Assembly: GCF_021556615.1 (NCBI RefSeq)
Contig: NZ_JAKGGD010000003.1
Span: 248,001-312,000, forward strand
Direction of reading: 5' to 3'
Length of the DNA: 64,000 nt
From: Paracoccus salsus
GTDB lineage: Bacteria > Pseudomonadota > Alphaproteobacteria > Rhodobacterales > Rhodobacteraceae
The notes under the pieces are model-generated. The model was given only the letters and a program-made list of their open reading frames with translations, searched no databases and had not been told where the DNA came from. Positions 1 through 7,869 of the stretch are shown here, piece by piece. A program made the position numbers and the translations under genes. Numbering within the stretch: position 1 is the first letter of the stretch; the number at the start of each line of letters is the position of its first letter.

Positions 1-1668
1 CCACGAACCCGGCACCGGCTGGGTCTGTGCCAACCAGGCATCCGGACCGACATAAAGCGCGCCAGCCGGCCTGCGCGAGACGCGGAAATGCCGCCCCTTG
101 CGGCCCGGTTCGCTGAGGATGCCGGTATTGTGCCCGCCCCTGGTCAGCACGAAAGTCAGGTCGCAGTCGGTGAACAGCTTGGTCTTGTAGACCGAACGCC
201 AGGGCGCGATGTGGTCCGCCTCGGTGCCGACAACGAAAAGTGGCACCGACAGATCCTTCAGCGCGATCACCCGGCCTTCGACGGCAAAGCGGCCGGCGGT
301 CAGCCGGTTTTCCAGAAACAGCCCACGCAGATATTGCGAATGCATCAGGGCCGGCATCCGGGTCGTATCGGACAGCCAGACCCCCAGATCGGTCGGAACA
401 TCCTCGCGTCCCAGGAAATAGCGTTGCACGGCACGGGTCCAGATCAGGTCCTCGGCACGGATCGCGGCAAAGGCGCGGGCCATCTGAGGGCGGTCCAGAT
501 AGCCCAGTTCCCACATGAGATCCTCCAGAAACGCGATCTGGCTTTCGTCAAGGAACAGCAGCAATTCGCCGGCTTCGGCGAAATCCACCTGAGCCGCCAT
601 CAGCGTGACCGAGCAAAGCCGGTCGTCGCCGTCACGCGCCATGGTCGCGGCAGCAATCGCCAGGATGGTGCCGCCCAGACAATAGCCAACCGCATGCACC
701 GGACGGCCCGGCACGATCGTCGTCACCGCGTCCAGCGCCGCCATCACGCCGCGCTTGCGGTAGTCCTCCAGCGACAGGTCGCGCTGCTCGGCGGTCGGGT
801 TGCACCACGAGATCATGAAGACGGTGAAGCCCTGCCCGACAAGATAGCGCACCATCGAATTCCCCGGCGACAGGTCGAGGACGTAATATTTCATGATCCA
901 TGCCGGGACGACCAGGATCGGCCGGGCCTGCACCTGCGGTGTCTGCGGCGCATACTGGATCAGTTCGAACAGATCATTGCGAAACACCACCGTTCCGGGC
1001 GTTGCGGCCAGATCCGTGCCGATGCGATAACCTTCGGGGGGCGGATCGCGCTCGCCGGTCAGGGTCTTGACCGCATCATGTGCGAAATGGGCCGCCCCTT
1101 CGGCCAGGTTGCGGCCGCCGGTGCTGGCCGTTTCGGCGACGATCTCGGGGTTGAGCGGCGGAAAGTTCGAGGGCGACAACACGTCAAGCGTCTGGCGAGC
1201 CAGAAAGCGCGTGCGCTCGGCGTCCTCGCGGCTCAGGCCGCGCGTCGGCTCGGTTGCATGGTCCCACCAATCCTGCACCGCCAGGAAGCCCTGCTGCCAC
1301 AGTCGGAAGGGCGTTTCTTGCCAGCCGGCATGGTCAAAGCGATGGTCATGGGCCTTGGGCACGAAGGGTGGCGGGCTGCCGGGGCTTGCCGCCATAGCCA
1401 TCAGCTTCACGAGGTTGCGCTGTGCGTGTTCGGCAAGTTCCATCTGCCGGCCGGGCGCGCGCGCCAGATGCTGTGCCCAGTCGCTCCATGCCTGCAGGAA
1501 AGCATGGGTGGAGACCCCGCCACTGAGCCGCGCCAGGGCGGCGCGGGCCGCTCGATCGAAGTTCTGATGGGCATGCTCGGGCGCCGGCGCCGCCTCGATC
1601 ACTGCGGGAAGCTGGACACGGGGCGGCGCCGCGTCGGGGGCCTTGGGCCTTTTCGTGATTCGGGTCAT
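1..1668 (-). CDS. phaC: Poly(3-hydroxyalkanoate) synthase, C-terminus cut by window edge
   Basis: The reading frame is open from an ATG at 1668 to the left edge of the window (556 codons), so the 3' end is missing. The product should polymerise hydroxyacyl-CoA into polyhydroxyalkanoate on cytosolic granules. The lipase-like box GYCLGG places the nucleophile at Cys330. The rest of the triad is visible as Asp485 in GTEADHIAPW and His513 in RGGHNTGI. The N-terminal PhaC_N region is present, with the conserved STGGRNLAEG stretch. A GAGG lies five bases before the start. No phasin, depolymerase or PhaA/PhaB gene is adjacent in this window. The family is sure; which class of PHA synthase is less so. 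Confidence 0.93.
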   Translation of the reverse strand, partial: MTRITKRPKAPDAAPPRVQLPAVIEAAPAPEHAHQNFDRAARAALARLSGGVSTHAFLQAWSDWAQHLARAPGRQMELAEHAQRNLVKLMAMAASPGSPPPFVPKAHDHRFDHAGWQETPFRLWQQGFLAVQDWWDHATEPTRGLSREDAERTRFLARQTLDVLSPSNFPPLNPEIVAETASTGGRNLAEGAAHFAHDAVKTLTGERDPPPEGYRIGTDLAATPGTVVFRNDLFELIQYAPQTPQVQARPILVVPAWIMKYYVLDLSPGNSMVRYLVGQGFTVFMISWCNPTAEQRDLSLEDYRKRGVMAALDAVTTIVPGRPVHAVGYCLGGTILAIAAATMARDGDDRLCSVTLMAAQVDFAEAGELLLFLDESQIAFLEDLMWELGYLDRPQMARAFAAIRAEDLIWTRAVQRYFLGREDVPTDLGVWLSDTTRMPALMHSQYLRGLFLENRLTAGRFAVEGRVIALKDLSVPLFVVGTEADHIAPWRSVYKTKLFTDCDLTFVLTRGGHNTGILSEPGRKGRHFRVSRRPAGALYVGPDAWLAQTQPVPGSW

Positions 1669-1754
1669 CTCGGCCTCGATTCTCCTGGACGCGGCTTGCC
1701 GCAAGGGGACCAGCTTGGTCTAGCGCATCTAACCTGTCCGGACCTTGTCTCAGA

Positions 1755-1889
1755 TCATGCTGTCAGCCGCTGCCGCTTCGGTTTTTCGATCTTGATGGCG
1801 GTGCCGCGGACCGGCGAATCGCCATGTTCAGGATGCCGTCCGTTGCTGGCAGGGTCGAGCCAGTCGTGCGGATCGGGCGGCGTGCACAT
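1755..1889 (-). CDS. Possible small protein of 44 residues
   Basis: A 44-codon frame begins with MCTPPDPHDWLDP and ends with the basic tail KPKRQRLTA. An AGGAG lies 11 bases before the ATG, which is the main reason to take it as real. It sits 86 bases upstream of phaC on the same strand and could share its transcript. No family is recognised, and there is no membrane segment or signal peptide. The rest of the space between phaC and the gene at 2076 shows nothing identifiable. Confidence 0.4.
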   Translation of the reverse strand: MCTPPDPHDWLDPASNGRHPEHGDSPVRGTAIKIEKPKRQRLTA

Positions 1890-2075
1890 CCGCAGCACCG
1901 CTCCTGCGCGGCTTTCACGTGGGTTTTCCGACCTGCGTTGGCGTTGCTCCAGCCACGAAGCGCTGTGGGCTGCCGCAGCTGATCGCCGCCGCTTCAGTGC
2001 GGCCGATCATTCCGCCGGCCGACCCGGACATGCATGGCCTGGGAACTCATGGGGCCATGAAGGCTTTTCTCAACC

Positions 2076-2432
2076 ATGAGAGAGACCCCGCACAAGGCCC
2101 GTTTCGACCGGCTTGACCGGCTTTCCCGGCAACTGGATTCCGTTTTTCGCATTCCCGGAACCCGTTTCCGTGTGGGTTACGACGCGATCGCGGGCGTGCT
2201 GCCGGTCATCGGCGACGCCGCGGCGGCCTTGCCCGCCGCGTGGATCCTGATTGAAAGCTATCGCATGGGGTTGCCGCCGGCGAAGCTTGCCCGTCAGGGC
2301 CTGAACCTCGCCGTGGACAGCGTCATCGGCAGCATACCCGTGCTGGGGACCATATTCGATGCCGCTTTCCGGTCGAACCTCCGCAATGTCGAGATCCTCC
2401 GCGGTCACCTCGAAGCACTTGACCGAAGCTGA
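2076..2432 (+). CDS. DUF4112 domain-containing membrane protein
   Basis: The 118-residue product matches the DUF4112 pattern: an N-terminal basic stretch (residues 1-25), then FRVGYDAIAGVLPVIGDAAAA, a membrane-compatible segment, and a second glycine/proline motif near residues 88-100 (VIGSIPVLGTIFDAAF). Proteins of this family are small and probably membrane associated, with no established function. No strong Shine-Dalgarno precedes the ATG; an ATG at 2056 is out of frame, so 2076 is the usable start. It converges with the small membrane gene ending at 2477. Confidence 0.85.
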   Translation: MRETPHKARFDRLDRLSRQLDSVFRIPGTRFRVGYDAIAGVLPVIGDAAAALPAAWILIESYRMGLPPAKLARQGLNLAVDSVIGSIPVLGTIFDAAFRSNLRNVEILRGHLEALDRS

Positions 2433-2476
2433 AATGGTCCGCGGGCAAACCGGCCCGGCTGACCAGGCGCCCGATG

Positions 2477-2644
2477 TCAGGAAAGCCAGCGTCGCACGGC
2501 TTCGAGAGCCAGGGTCATGCCCGCAACGCCGAGTCCGACCACGACGAGGGTCGGACCCTCGAGCAGAGTTCCCGCAGCCAGCAGCGCGCCCGCGACGATC
2601 CAGCCCGTCGTCGGGGCAGAGGGAAGCGGCATGTTCCGGATCAT
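2477..2644 (-). CDS. Small hydrophobic protein, 55 residues
   Basis: The preferred start is the ATG at 2644 because an AAGGAAG lies just upstream; a longer frame to 2704 has no such site. The product begins MIRNMPLPSAPTTG and has two hydrophobic stretches (about residues 14-24 and 29-46) separated by a short turn, ending in RRWLS. It is probably a small inner-membrane protein. No family is recognised. It is transcribed towards the DUF4112 gene. Confidence 0.55.
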   Translation of the reverse strand: MIRNMPLPSAPTTGWIVAGALLAAGTLLEGPTLVVVGLGVAGMTLALEAVRRWLS

Positions 2645-3396
2645 ATCTGGTTCTTCCTTCTTAATGACATGCATCGCGCCGCAGGGCTTTCGCCAGACGA
2701 CCACGCAGCACCCGACGCCAAGGGAACAGGACGATGAAAACCGGCCTGCCTCGCGGCGTCAGAGATGCGATATGCCGCCCTGCCCTACAGCCCCCCAGAG
2801 ATGCAGGCAAGACCCGCGCGTTCCAGGTGTCGCTGCGTCATGAGGGGCGGCTGTGCGGCAGCGGTCCGTCCGTGCGCATGCCGAAATCGTCAGCCCGACC
2901 GTCAGGTTTTGGTCGATGCCCGACGAAGTGCCGGGCTGCGAGGGGCACTCCGCCGGTCTGGTCCCGGCTGGCGACGGGTCTGGTCGCCGGCGATCCCGGC
3001 CAACGGCGGCCGATGCTCGGCGTTCGGGCCGCTCTCTGCATGTCCTGGCCTTCCAGCGTTTCGGGGGCCGGACGGGCAAGGATGGGTGCTTGCCGAGAGG
3101 ACGCAGGCCCCGCGAGGGGCAAGCCAAGCGCTTGAGGACCTTATCAGAACCGCGCTGGCCTTCGTGGGTTCGGCTTCAGGACCGCGACGGGCTGGCGGCA
3201 AGCCTGACGCCCGGCCCGCTGAAAAAGCCTGTTGCAAGCACGCCCATGTCGCCCGCCATCTGGGCTTCACACGGATCCAGCCAGAGGATCCGGACGACTG
3301 GATTGGGCGATCACGCCGTTTCGCCACGTTTCTTGCGCGACCGGCTTGGGCGTGCCAGTGATGGCTCATCCTGACTCGCAGCGTTGGAAAATGACC
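2645..3396. other. About 750 bases with no supportable gene
   Basis: Several overlapping open frames exist on both strands here, but all are rich in Arg, Ala, Pro and Ser, none shows a recognisable domain, and none has a ribosome-binding site at a sensible start. High GC content alone gives such frames. The stretch may be decayed coding sequence. I see no tRNA, repeat or insertion-sequence end in it. Confidence 0.5.
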
Positions 3397-3879
3397 ATGG
3401 CCCGCGCATTCCGCCCTGTCCTGTTCGGGCTCTTGTCGGTGTTCGGACTGTCTGGTGCGCCGGCCGCCGCCGATGCGCCGTTGATCATCCTGGACCAGAC
3501 CCAGCTACCCTTCGATCTTGGACCCGGGCACCCCGACAACAGTCCGGCCAGGCAATCGAATTCGCCCAACGCGCCCTGGAATTCCGCCGGCAACACGGCC
3601 AACGCCCGTTCGACATGGCAGAACAGGCCGGCAAATCCCGACAATGAAAACCGCTTGATCATGACAGCCGATGGTAATGTTCTGGGTTATTACGCGACCA
3701 ATGCGGGCGGGGTTCTGAACCTGTTCGACCTGAACGGCCGCCGCGTCGCCTATCGGCCCGCCAGGGGAACGCGCAGCCTGTTCACGACCGCGGGCCAGTG
3801 GTGTGGGACCGTCGATGGCGGGGCGAGGGCCTTCGTTCTGGCGGTCACGAAATCCTGTGCGCGCCGCTTTGCGCACTGA
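3397..3879 (+). CDS. Secreted protein of unknown function
   Basis: Starting at the ATG at 3397 (GGAAA eight bases upstream) the product is 160 residues. It opens with a clear Sec signal peptide: ARAFR, a hydrophobic core, and an APAAADA cleavage region near residue 26. The mature part is rich in Asn, Ser and Pro (residues 40-90). It then has a beta-rich region with TADGNVLGYYATNAGG and two cysteines (QWCGT and KSCARR) that could form a disulphide in the periplasm. No family is recognised. It lies 67 bases upstream of ppk2 on the same strand, so cotranscription is possible. A start at 3361 is the alternative. Confidence 0.65.
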   Translation: MARAFRPVLFGLLSVFGLSGAPAAADAPLIILDQTQLPFDLGPGHPDNSPARQSNSPNAPWNSAGNTANARSTWQNRPANPDNENRLIMTADGNVLGYYATNAGGVLNLFDLNGRRVAYRPARGTRSLFTTAGQWCGTVDGGARAFVLAVTKSCARRFAH

Positions 3880-3946
3880 CCGGATTCAGCCGGACAACCG
3901 TTACATTCCCGTTCTAGACGGGGCGCACAAGCCCAAGAGGATCACG

Positions 3947-4849
3947 ATGGACAACCCCAAGGACTGGCTCGACGCCGAACTGCAGGACACGCTGGACGAG
4001 GATTACGAGATCGAGCTTGAAGACGCGATCCTGTCGGCCGAGATCAAGCGCATCTATCGCAACAACCACCCCGGCCAGATGGATCGCAGGCTGTATTTCC
4101 GCGAGCTGCTGCGTCTGCAATCCGAGCTGATCAAGCTGCAGGACTGGGTCAGCTACCACAAGGAAAAGGTCGTCGTCCTGTTCGAGGGCCGCGATTCGGC
4201 AGGCAAGGGCGGCGCGATCAAACGCATCACCCAGCGCCTGAACCCGCGCGTGGCGCGCGTCGTGGCACTGCCGGCACCGTCGGATCGCGAAAAGACCCAG
4301 TGGTATTTCCAGCGCTATGTTCCCCATCTTCCGGCCGGCGGCGAGATCGTGCTGTTCGACCGCAGCTGGTACAACCGTGCCGGAGTCGAGCGGGTGATGG
4401 GCTTCGCGGACGAGGATCAGGTCGAGCAGTTCTTCCAGGACGTTCCGGAATTCGAACGGATGCTGGTGCGGTCCGGGATCAGGCTGGTCAAGTACTGGTT
4501 CTCGGTCACCGACGAGGAACAGCAGATGCGGTTCCTCATGCGCATCCACGATCCCCTGAAGCAGTGGAAACTGTCGCCGATGGACCTGCAATCGCGCGTC
4601 CGGTGGGAGGCCTACACCAAGGCCAAGGAGGACATGTTCGAGCGCACGAACATCCCCGAGGCGCCCTGGTACATCGTTCCCGGAAACGACAAGAAACGCG
4701 CGCGGCTGAATTGCATCAGCCACCTTCTGGGGCTGGTTCCCTACACCGAAGTGCCGCATGAAGAGGTGGTCCTGCCGAACAGGGTCTTCAATCCCGATTA
4801 CGAACGCGAGGTCTTGCCGCGCGACCTGTATGTGCCACAGAAATACTGA
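3947..4849 (+). CDS. ppk2: Polyphosphate kinase 2
   Basis: The 300-residue product is a PPK2-family kinase, transferring phosphate between polyphosphate and nucleotides in the cytoplasm. Walker A is GRDSAGKG at residues 81-88 (Lys87) and Walker B is IVLFDRSWYNRAG from residue 134 (Asp138). The lid region has SDREKTQWYFQRYVPHLPAGG and the C-terminal part YIVPGNDKKRARLN. It has a single kinase domain of normal length. The start at 3947 is supported by AGAGG seven bases upstream; the frame extends further upstream without support. Nucleotide preference (GDP or ADP) cannot be told from sequence alone. Confidence 0.95.
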   Translation: MDNPKDWLDAELQDTLDEDYEIELEDAILSAEIKRIYRNNHPGQMDRRLYFRELLRLQSELIKLQDWVSYHKEKVVVLFEGRDSAGKGGAIKRITQRLNPRVARVVALPAPSDREKTQWYFQRYVPHLPAGGEIVLFDRSWYNRAGVERVMGFADEDQVEQFFQDVPEFERMLVRSGIRLVKYWFSVTDEEQQMRFLMRIHDPLKQWKLSPMDLQSRVRWEAYTKAKEDMFERTNIPEAPWYIVPGNDKKRARLNCISHLLGLVPYTEVPHEEVVLPNRVFNPDYEREVLPRDLYVPQKY

Positions 4850-4887
4850 CTGACATGACAGCAGGCGCGGACACAAAGGCGGAACAC

Positions 4888-5760
4888 ATGCTGGACTATC
4901 ATATCTGCGATGTCTTCACCGACCGGGCCTTCAGTGGAAACCCGCTTGCCATCGTTCTGGGCGCGGATGGGCTGAACGCGACTCAGATGCAGATCATCGC
5001 CCGGCAGTTCAACCTGTCAGAGACGATCTTCGTGATGGCGCCGCGCGATCCGGACCACACCGCCCGGGTGCGGATCTTCCTGCCCGGGGCCGAGATCCCG
5101 TTTGCGGGACATCCCACCATCGGCTGCGCGCTGCATCTGTCGGCGGGGCGCGACGGGCTGATCCTGCTGGAGGAAGAGGCCGGGCTGGTGCCGGTGCGGG
5201 TCCGCCAGGGCGAAGCCGAGTTCGTGGCTCCACGACTGCCGGTCTCTCTTCCCGGCGGCACTGACGCCGAACTGATCGCACAAGCGCTGAACCTGCCGCG
5301 CGATGCCATCGGCTGGGGGGCGCATCACCCCGGCACCTGGCAGGGCGGCCCGGCTTTCCTGTTCGTCCCGCTGGTCGACCTGGCGGCGCTGGCAGCCGCG
5401 CGTCCCGCCGAGCCGCACTGGTCGCGGCTGACGGACGCGGCGGGCGTGGACAAGGTCTATCTGTATACGCCCGAGGATCAGGGCTACCGCGCCCGGATGC
5501 TGGCGCCGACCGCCGGAGTGCCCGAGGACCCGGCAACCGGGGCGGCATCCGCGATCCTGGCCGCGCAGCTTCTGGCCGCCGGTGCCCTGCCCGACGGGCA
5601 GACCACGATCCGGTTGCGACAAGGCGTCGAGATGGGCCGGCCATCGGACATCAGGATGACGGCAAGCGTCGAGGCCGGGTCGCTGCACGAGGTTCGGGTC
5701 GCGGGACGCGCCGTGCCGATCGCTTCGGGCCGCATCAGGGTGCCGGAGGACCGCAGATGA
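4888..5760 (+). CDS. PhzF-family isomerase or epimerase
   Basis: The 290-residue product has the PhzF diaminopimelate-epimerase-like fold signature. The N-terminal HICDVFTDRAFSGNPLAIV is followed by NLSET with the expected catalytic Glu45, then the GHPTIGCA motif and, in the second half, GVPEDPATGAAS. Most members of the family have no known substrate; a role in phenazine synthesis is not implied because no other phz genes are here. The ATG at 4888 is preferred because AAAGGCGG precedes it; an ATG at 4855 is possible. The stop overlaps the next start by four bases (ATGA), so the two genes are probably translationally coupled. Confidence 0.88.
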   Translation: MLDYHICDVFTDRAFSGNPLAIVLGADGLNATQMQIIARQFNLSETIFVMAPRDPDHTARVRIFLPGAEIPFAGHPTIGCALHLSAGRDGLILLEEEAGLVPVRVRQGEAEFVAPRLPVSLPGGTDAELIAQALNLPRDAIGWGAHHPGTWQGGPAFLFVPLVDLAALAAARPAEPHWSRLTDAAGVDKVYLYTPEDQGYRARMLAPTAGVPEDPATGAASAILAAQLLAAGALPDGQTTIRLRQGVEMGRPSDIRMTASVEAGSLHEVRVAGRAVPIASGRIRVPEDRR

Positions 5761-6056
5761 GCAAGGGCTACTGGATCGTGCATCTCAGCGTCGATGACGC
5801 CGACGCCTATCAGGCATACCGGCAGGAGGTCGCCGCCTTTCTGGCCACGGTCGGTGGACGCTTTCTGGTCCGCGGCGGGCCGCAGCAGGTGGTCGAGGGC
5901 CAGGCGCGACCCCGGACGGTGGTGATCGAGTTCCCCTCGGCCCAGGCGGCGCATGAGTGCTATGCCAGCGATGCCTATCGCCGCATCAAGGCGATGCGCG
6001 AATCGATCAGCGCTGCGGACCTGGTCATCGTCGAGGGCTGGGACGCCACGTCCTGA
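5757..6056 (+). CDS. DUF1330 domain-containing protein
   Basis: A 99-residue dimeric-barrel type protein opening MSKGYWIVHLSVDDADAYQAY, with GGRFLVRGGP in the middle and the typical end SISAADLVIVEGW. DUF1330 proteins are small soluble ferredoxin-like folds of unknown function. The four-base overlap with the PhzF-family gene suggests joint expression and perhaps a shared pathway, which is inference. Confidence 0.9.
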   Translation: MSKGYWIVHLSVDDADAYQAYRQEVAAFLATVGGRFLVRGGPQQVVEGQARPRTVVIEFPSAQAAHECYASDAYRRIKAMRESISAADLVIVEGWDATS

Positions 6057-6094
6057 TAGCTTGTGACCGCATGAAATCAGCCTATGATCGCACG

Positions 6095-6556
6095 ATGTTC
6101 CGCAATCTGCTTTCACGCCTGTTCACCGACGACCCTTCCCCGGCTCCGCTGACCGCGCCGGACGCCGAAGTCGCGATCGCGGCTCTGCTGGTGCGCGTGG
6201 CCCGCGCCGACGACCATTACGAACTGGTCGAACGTCAGCGGATCGACCGCGTTCTGGCACGCCGGCGCGGCCTGACGGCGGACGAAGCCGCCGAGCGGCG
6301 CGCCGCCGCCGAGATGATCGAGGCCGAGGCGCCCGACACCGTCCGCTTCACCCGGCTCATCAAGGACCGCATCGCGCTGGAGGATCGTTCGACCGTCATC
6401 GCCGCGATGTGGGAGATCGCCTATGCCGACCAGAACCGGGACATGGACGAGGAAACGATGATCCGGCTGGTCGCGGGATTGCTGGGCGTGCCGGACCGCG
6501 AGTCCGCGCTGATCCGCAGGAAGGTCCTAGAAGATCTGGGCCTTCCCGACGACTGA
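6095..6556 (+). CDS. TerB-like (tellurite resistance family) protein
   Basis: The 153-residue product is an all-alpha TerB-like protein: VAIAALLVRVARADDHYELVERQRIDRVL near residues 25-54, then a second repeat with AAMWEIAYADQNRDMDEETMIRLVAGLLGV. These two helix pairs with acidic loops are the family hallmark. Members are linked by name to tellurite resistance but their role is mostly unknown. Neither the ATG at 6095 nor the one at 6071 has a clear ribosome-binding site; 6095 (MFRNLLSRLF) fits homologues as I know them. It converges with the oxidoreductase ending at 6559. Confidence 0.82.
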   Translation: MFRNLLSRLFTDDPSPAPLTAPDAEVAIAALLVRVARADDHYELVERQRIDRVLARRRGLTADEAAERRAAAEMIEAEAPDTVRFTRLIKDRIALEDRSTVIAAMWEIAYADQNRDMDEETMIRLVAGLLGVPDRESALIRRKVLEDLGLPDD

Positions 6557-6558
6557 GG

Positions 6559-7869
6559 TCAGATCCCAAGCCGGTCGCGCAGCCCGAACCACGCCATCCC
6601 CGCAACAAGCAGCGGACCGCGCAAAAGCGTGCCGCCGGGGAAGGCCCTGCCGGGGACAGCGGCCATGGCGTCGAATCCGGCGGCCTGCCCCGCGACCGCC
6701 TCGGCCATCAGCCGCCCGGCCAGCGTCGCGATTGCCACGCCATGTCCCGAAAACCCGCTGGCCGACAGGCAGTTCGGCGCAGGCCGCGCAAAGCACGGCA
6801 TGCGGTTCATCGTGATCGCCAGCGTTCCGCCCCAGGCATGGGTCAGCGGAACCCCTTCAAGCTGCGGATAGACGGCCAGCAGATGCGGGCGCACCACGGC
6901 CGCGATGTCCTTGGGAAAGCGATAGGTCGCGGTCTCTCCGCCGCCGAAGATGAGCCGGCGATCATCATCGAGCCGCCAGTAATTGACCACGAATTTCGTG
7001 TCCGCGACGGCGGTGTTCTGCGGCAACAGTTCAGGATAGCGGTCGCCAAGCGGCTCGGTCGCGACGATGTAGTTGTTGATCGGCATCACGCGGGCGGCGA
7101 CACGAGGCGCGATGTCGCCCAGATAGCCATTGCCCGCCAGGATGACATGGTCGCAGACGACCCGGCCCGTGTCGCAATGAACAACGGTCCTGTCACCAGC
7201 CTGTGCCGCGTGGCTGATGCGGTGGACATGGCTGTTCTCATGGATGCGGGCACCTGCGGCGTCGGCCAGCCGCGCCATGCCTATGGCCAGGTTCAGCGGA
7301 TGAAGGTGCGCGGCGCCGCGATCAAGATCGCCGCCGACATAGGCGCGGCTGCCCAGCAAGGCCGCCATCGCCTCTTTGTCCAGCGGCTGGACCCGGTCAT
7401 AGTCGTAGTGGCGCGCCAGGTGGTCGGCCATGCGGCGGGCGTGGCCGAGTTCGGACTCGGTTCGGCAGGCATGGGCAACTCCGTCACGGACCGGCACCCC
7501 GGCCTCGGCGGCCAGCGACCGGACCAGCGCCTTGGCATCCTCGGCCAGATCCCACAGGCGACGCGCGGTTTCGCGGCCCATGCGGGCTTCCAGCCAGTCG
7601 ACTTCCTGCCGCTGCCCGGACCCGACCTGGCCGCCGTTGCGCCCCGACGCGCCGAAGCCGATGCGGTGCGCCTCGAGCAGCACGACCTGATATCCGCGAC
7701 GCGCCAGCTGCAGCGCCGCCGACAGGCCGGTATACCCTCCGCCGACCACCGCCACATCGGTTCGCGTCTCGCCGCGAAGCTGCGCGAACGGGTCAAGCGG
7801 CAGCCGCGTCTCGGCATAGAGACTGCGCGGATATTCCCCGCGCCGGTCGTTCACATAAAGAAGGTTCAT
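6559..7869 (-). CDS. puuB: FAD-dependent amine oxidase, gamma-glutamylputrescine oxidase-like
   Basis: The 436-residue product is a DAO-family flavoprotein. The FAD-binding motif is VAVVGGGYTGLSAA (residues 39-52), followed by the GFGASGRNGGQV sequence typical of gamma-glutamylputrescine oxidases and related glycine-oxidase-like enzymes. The C-terminal part has WGGTLAITMNRMPCF and ASGFSGHGVAIA, the second FAD contact. The start overlaps the stop of the ligase gene as ATGA, so it is the last gene of a three-gene unit. The likely reaction is oxidation of a gamma-glutamylated polyamine to an aldehyde with release of hydrogen peroxide. The exact substrate is inferred from its neighbour. Confidence 0.88.
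   Translation of the reverse strand: MNLLYVNDRRGEYPRSLYAETRLPLDPFAQLRGETRTDVAVVGGGYTGLSAALQLARRGYQVVLLEAHRIGFGASGRNGGQVGSGQRQEVDWLEARMGRETARRLWDLAEDAKALVRSLAAEAGVPVRDGVAHACRTESELGHARRMADHLARHYDYDRVQPLDKEAMAALLGSRAYVGGDLDRGAAHLHPLNLAIGMARLADAAGARIHENSHVHRISHAAQAGDRTVVHCDTGRVVCDHVILAGNGYLGDIAPRVAARVMPINNYIVATEPLGDRYPELLPQNTAVADTKFVVNYWRLDDDRRLIFGGGETATYRFPKDIAAVVRPHLLAVYPQLEGVPLTHAWGGTLAITMNRMPCFARPAPNCLSASGFSGHGVAIATLAGRLMAEAVAGQAAGFDAMAAVPGRAFPGGTLLRGPLLVAGMAWFGLRDRLGI

Noticed and set aside
2042-2067. GGAAC-17 bp-CTTT before the DUF4112 gene
   Set aside because: The -10 part is off consensus and transcription would start almost on the start codon.
88-2079. Long plus-strand frame of about 660 codons
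   Set aside because: The opposite strand encodes PhaC with its full catalytic triad; the plus frame has no recognisable domain and runs across intergenic DNA.
2765-3361. Several overlapping frames on both strands
   Set aside because: None has a family, a ribosome-binding site or balanced composition; they are expected by chance at this GC content.
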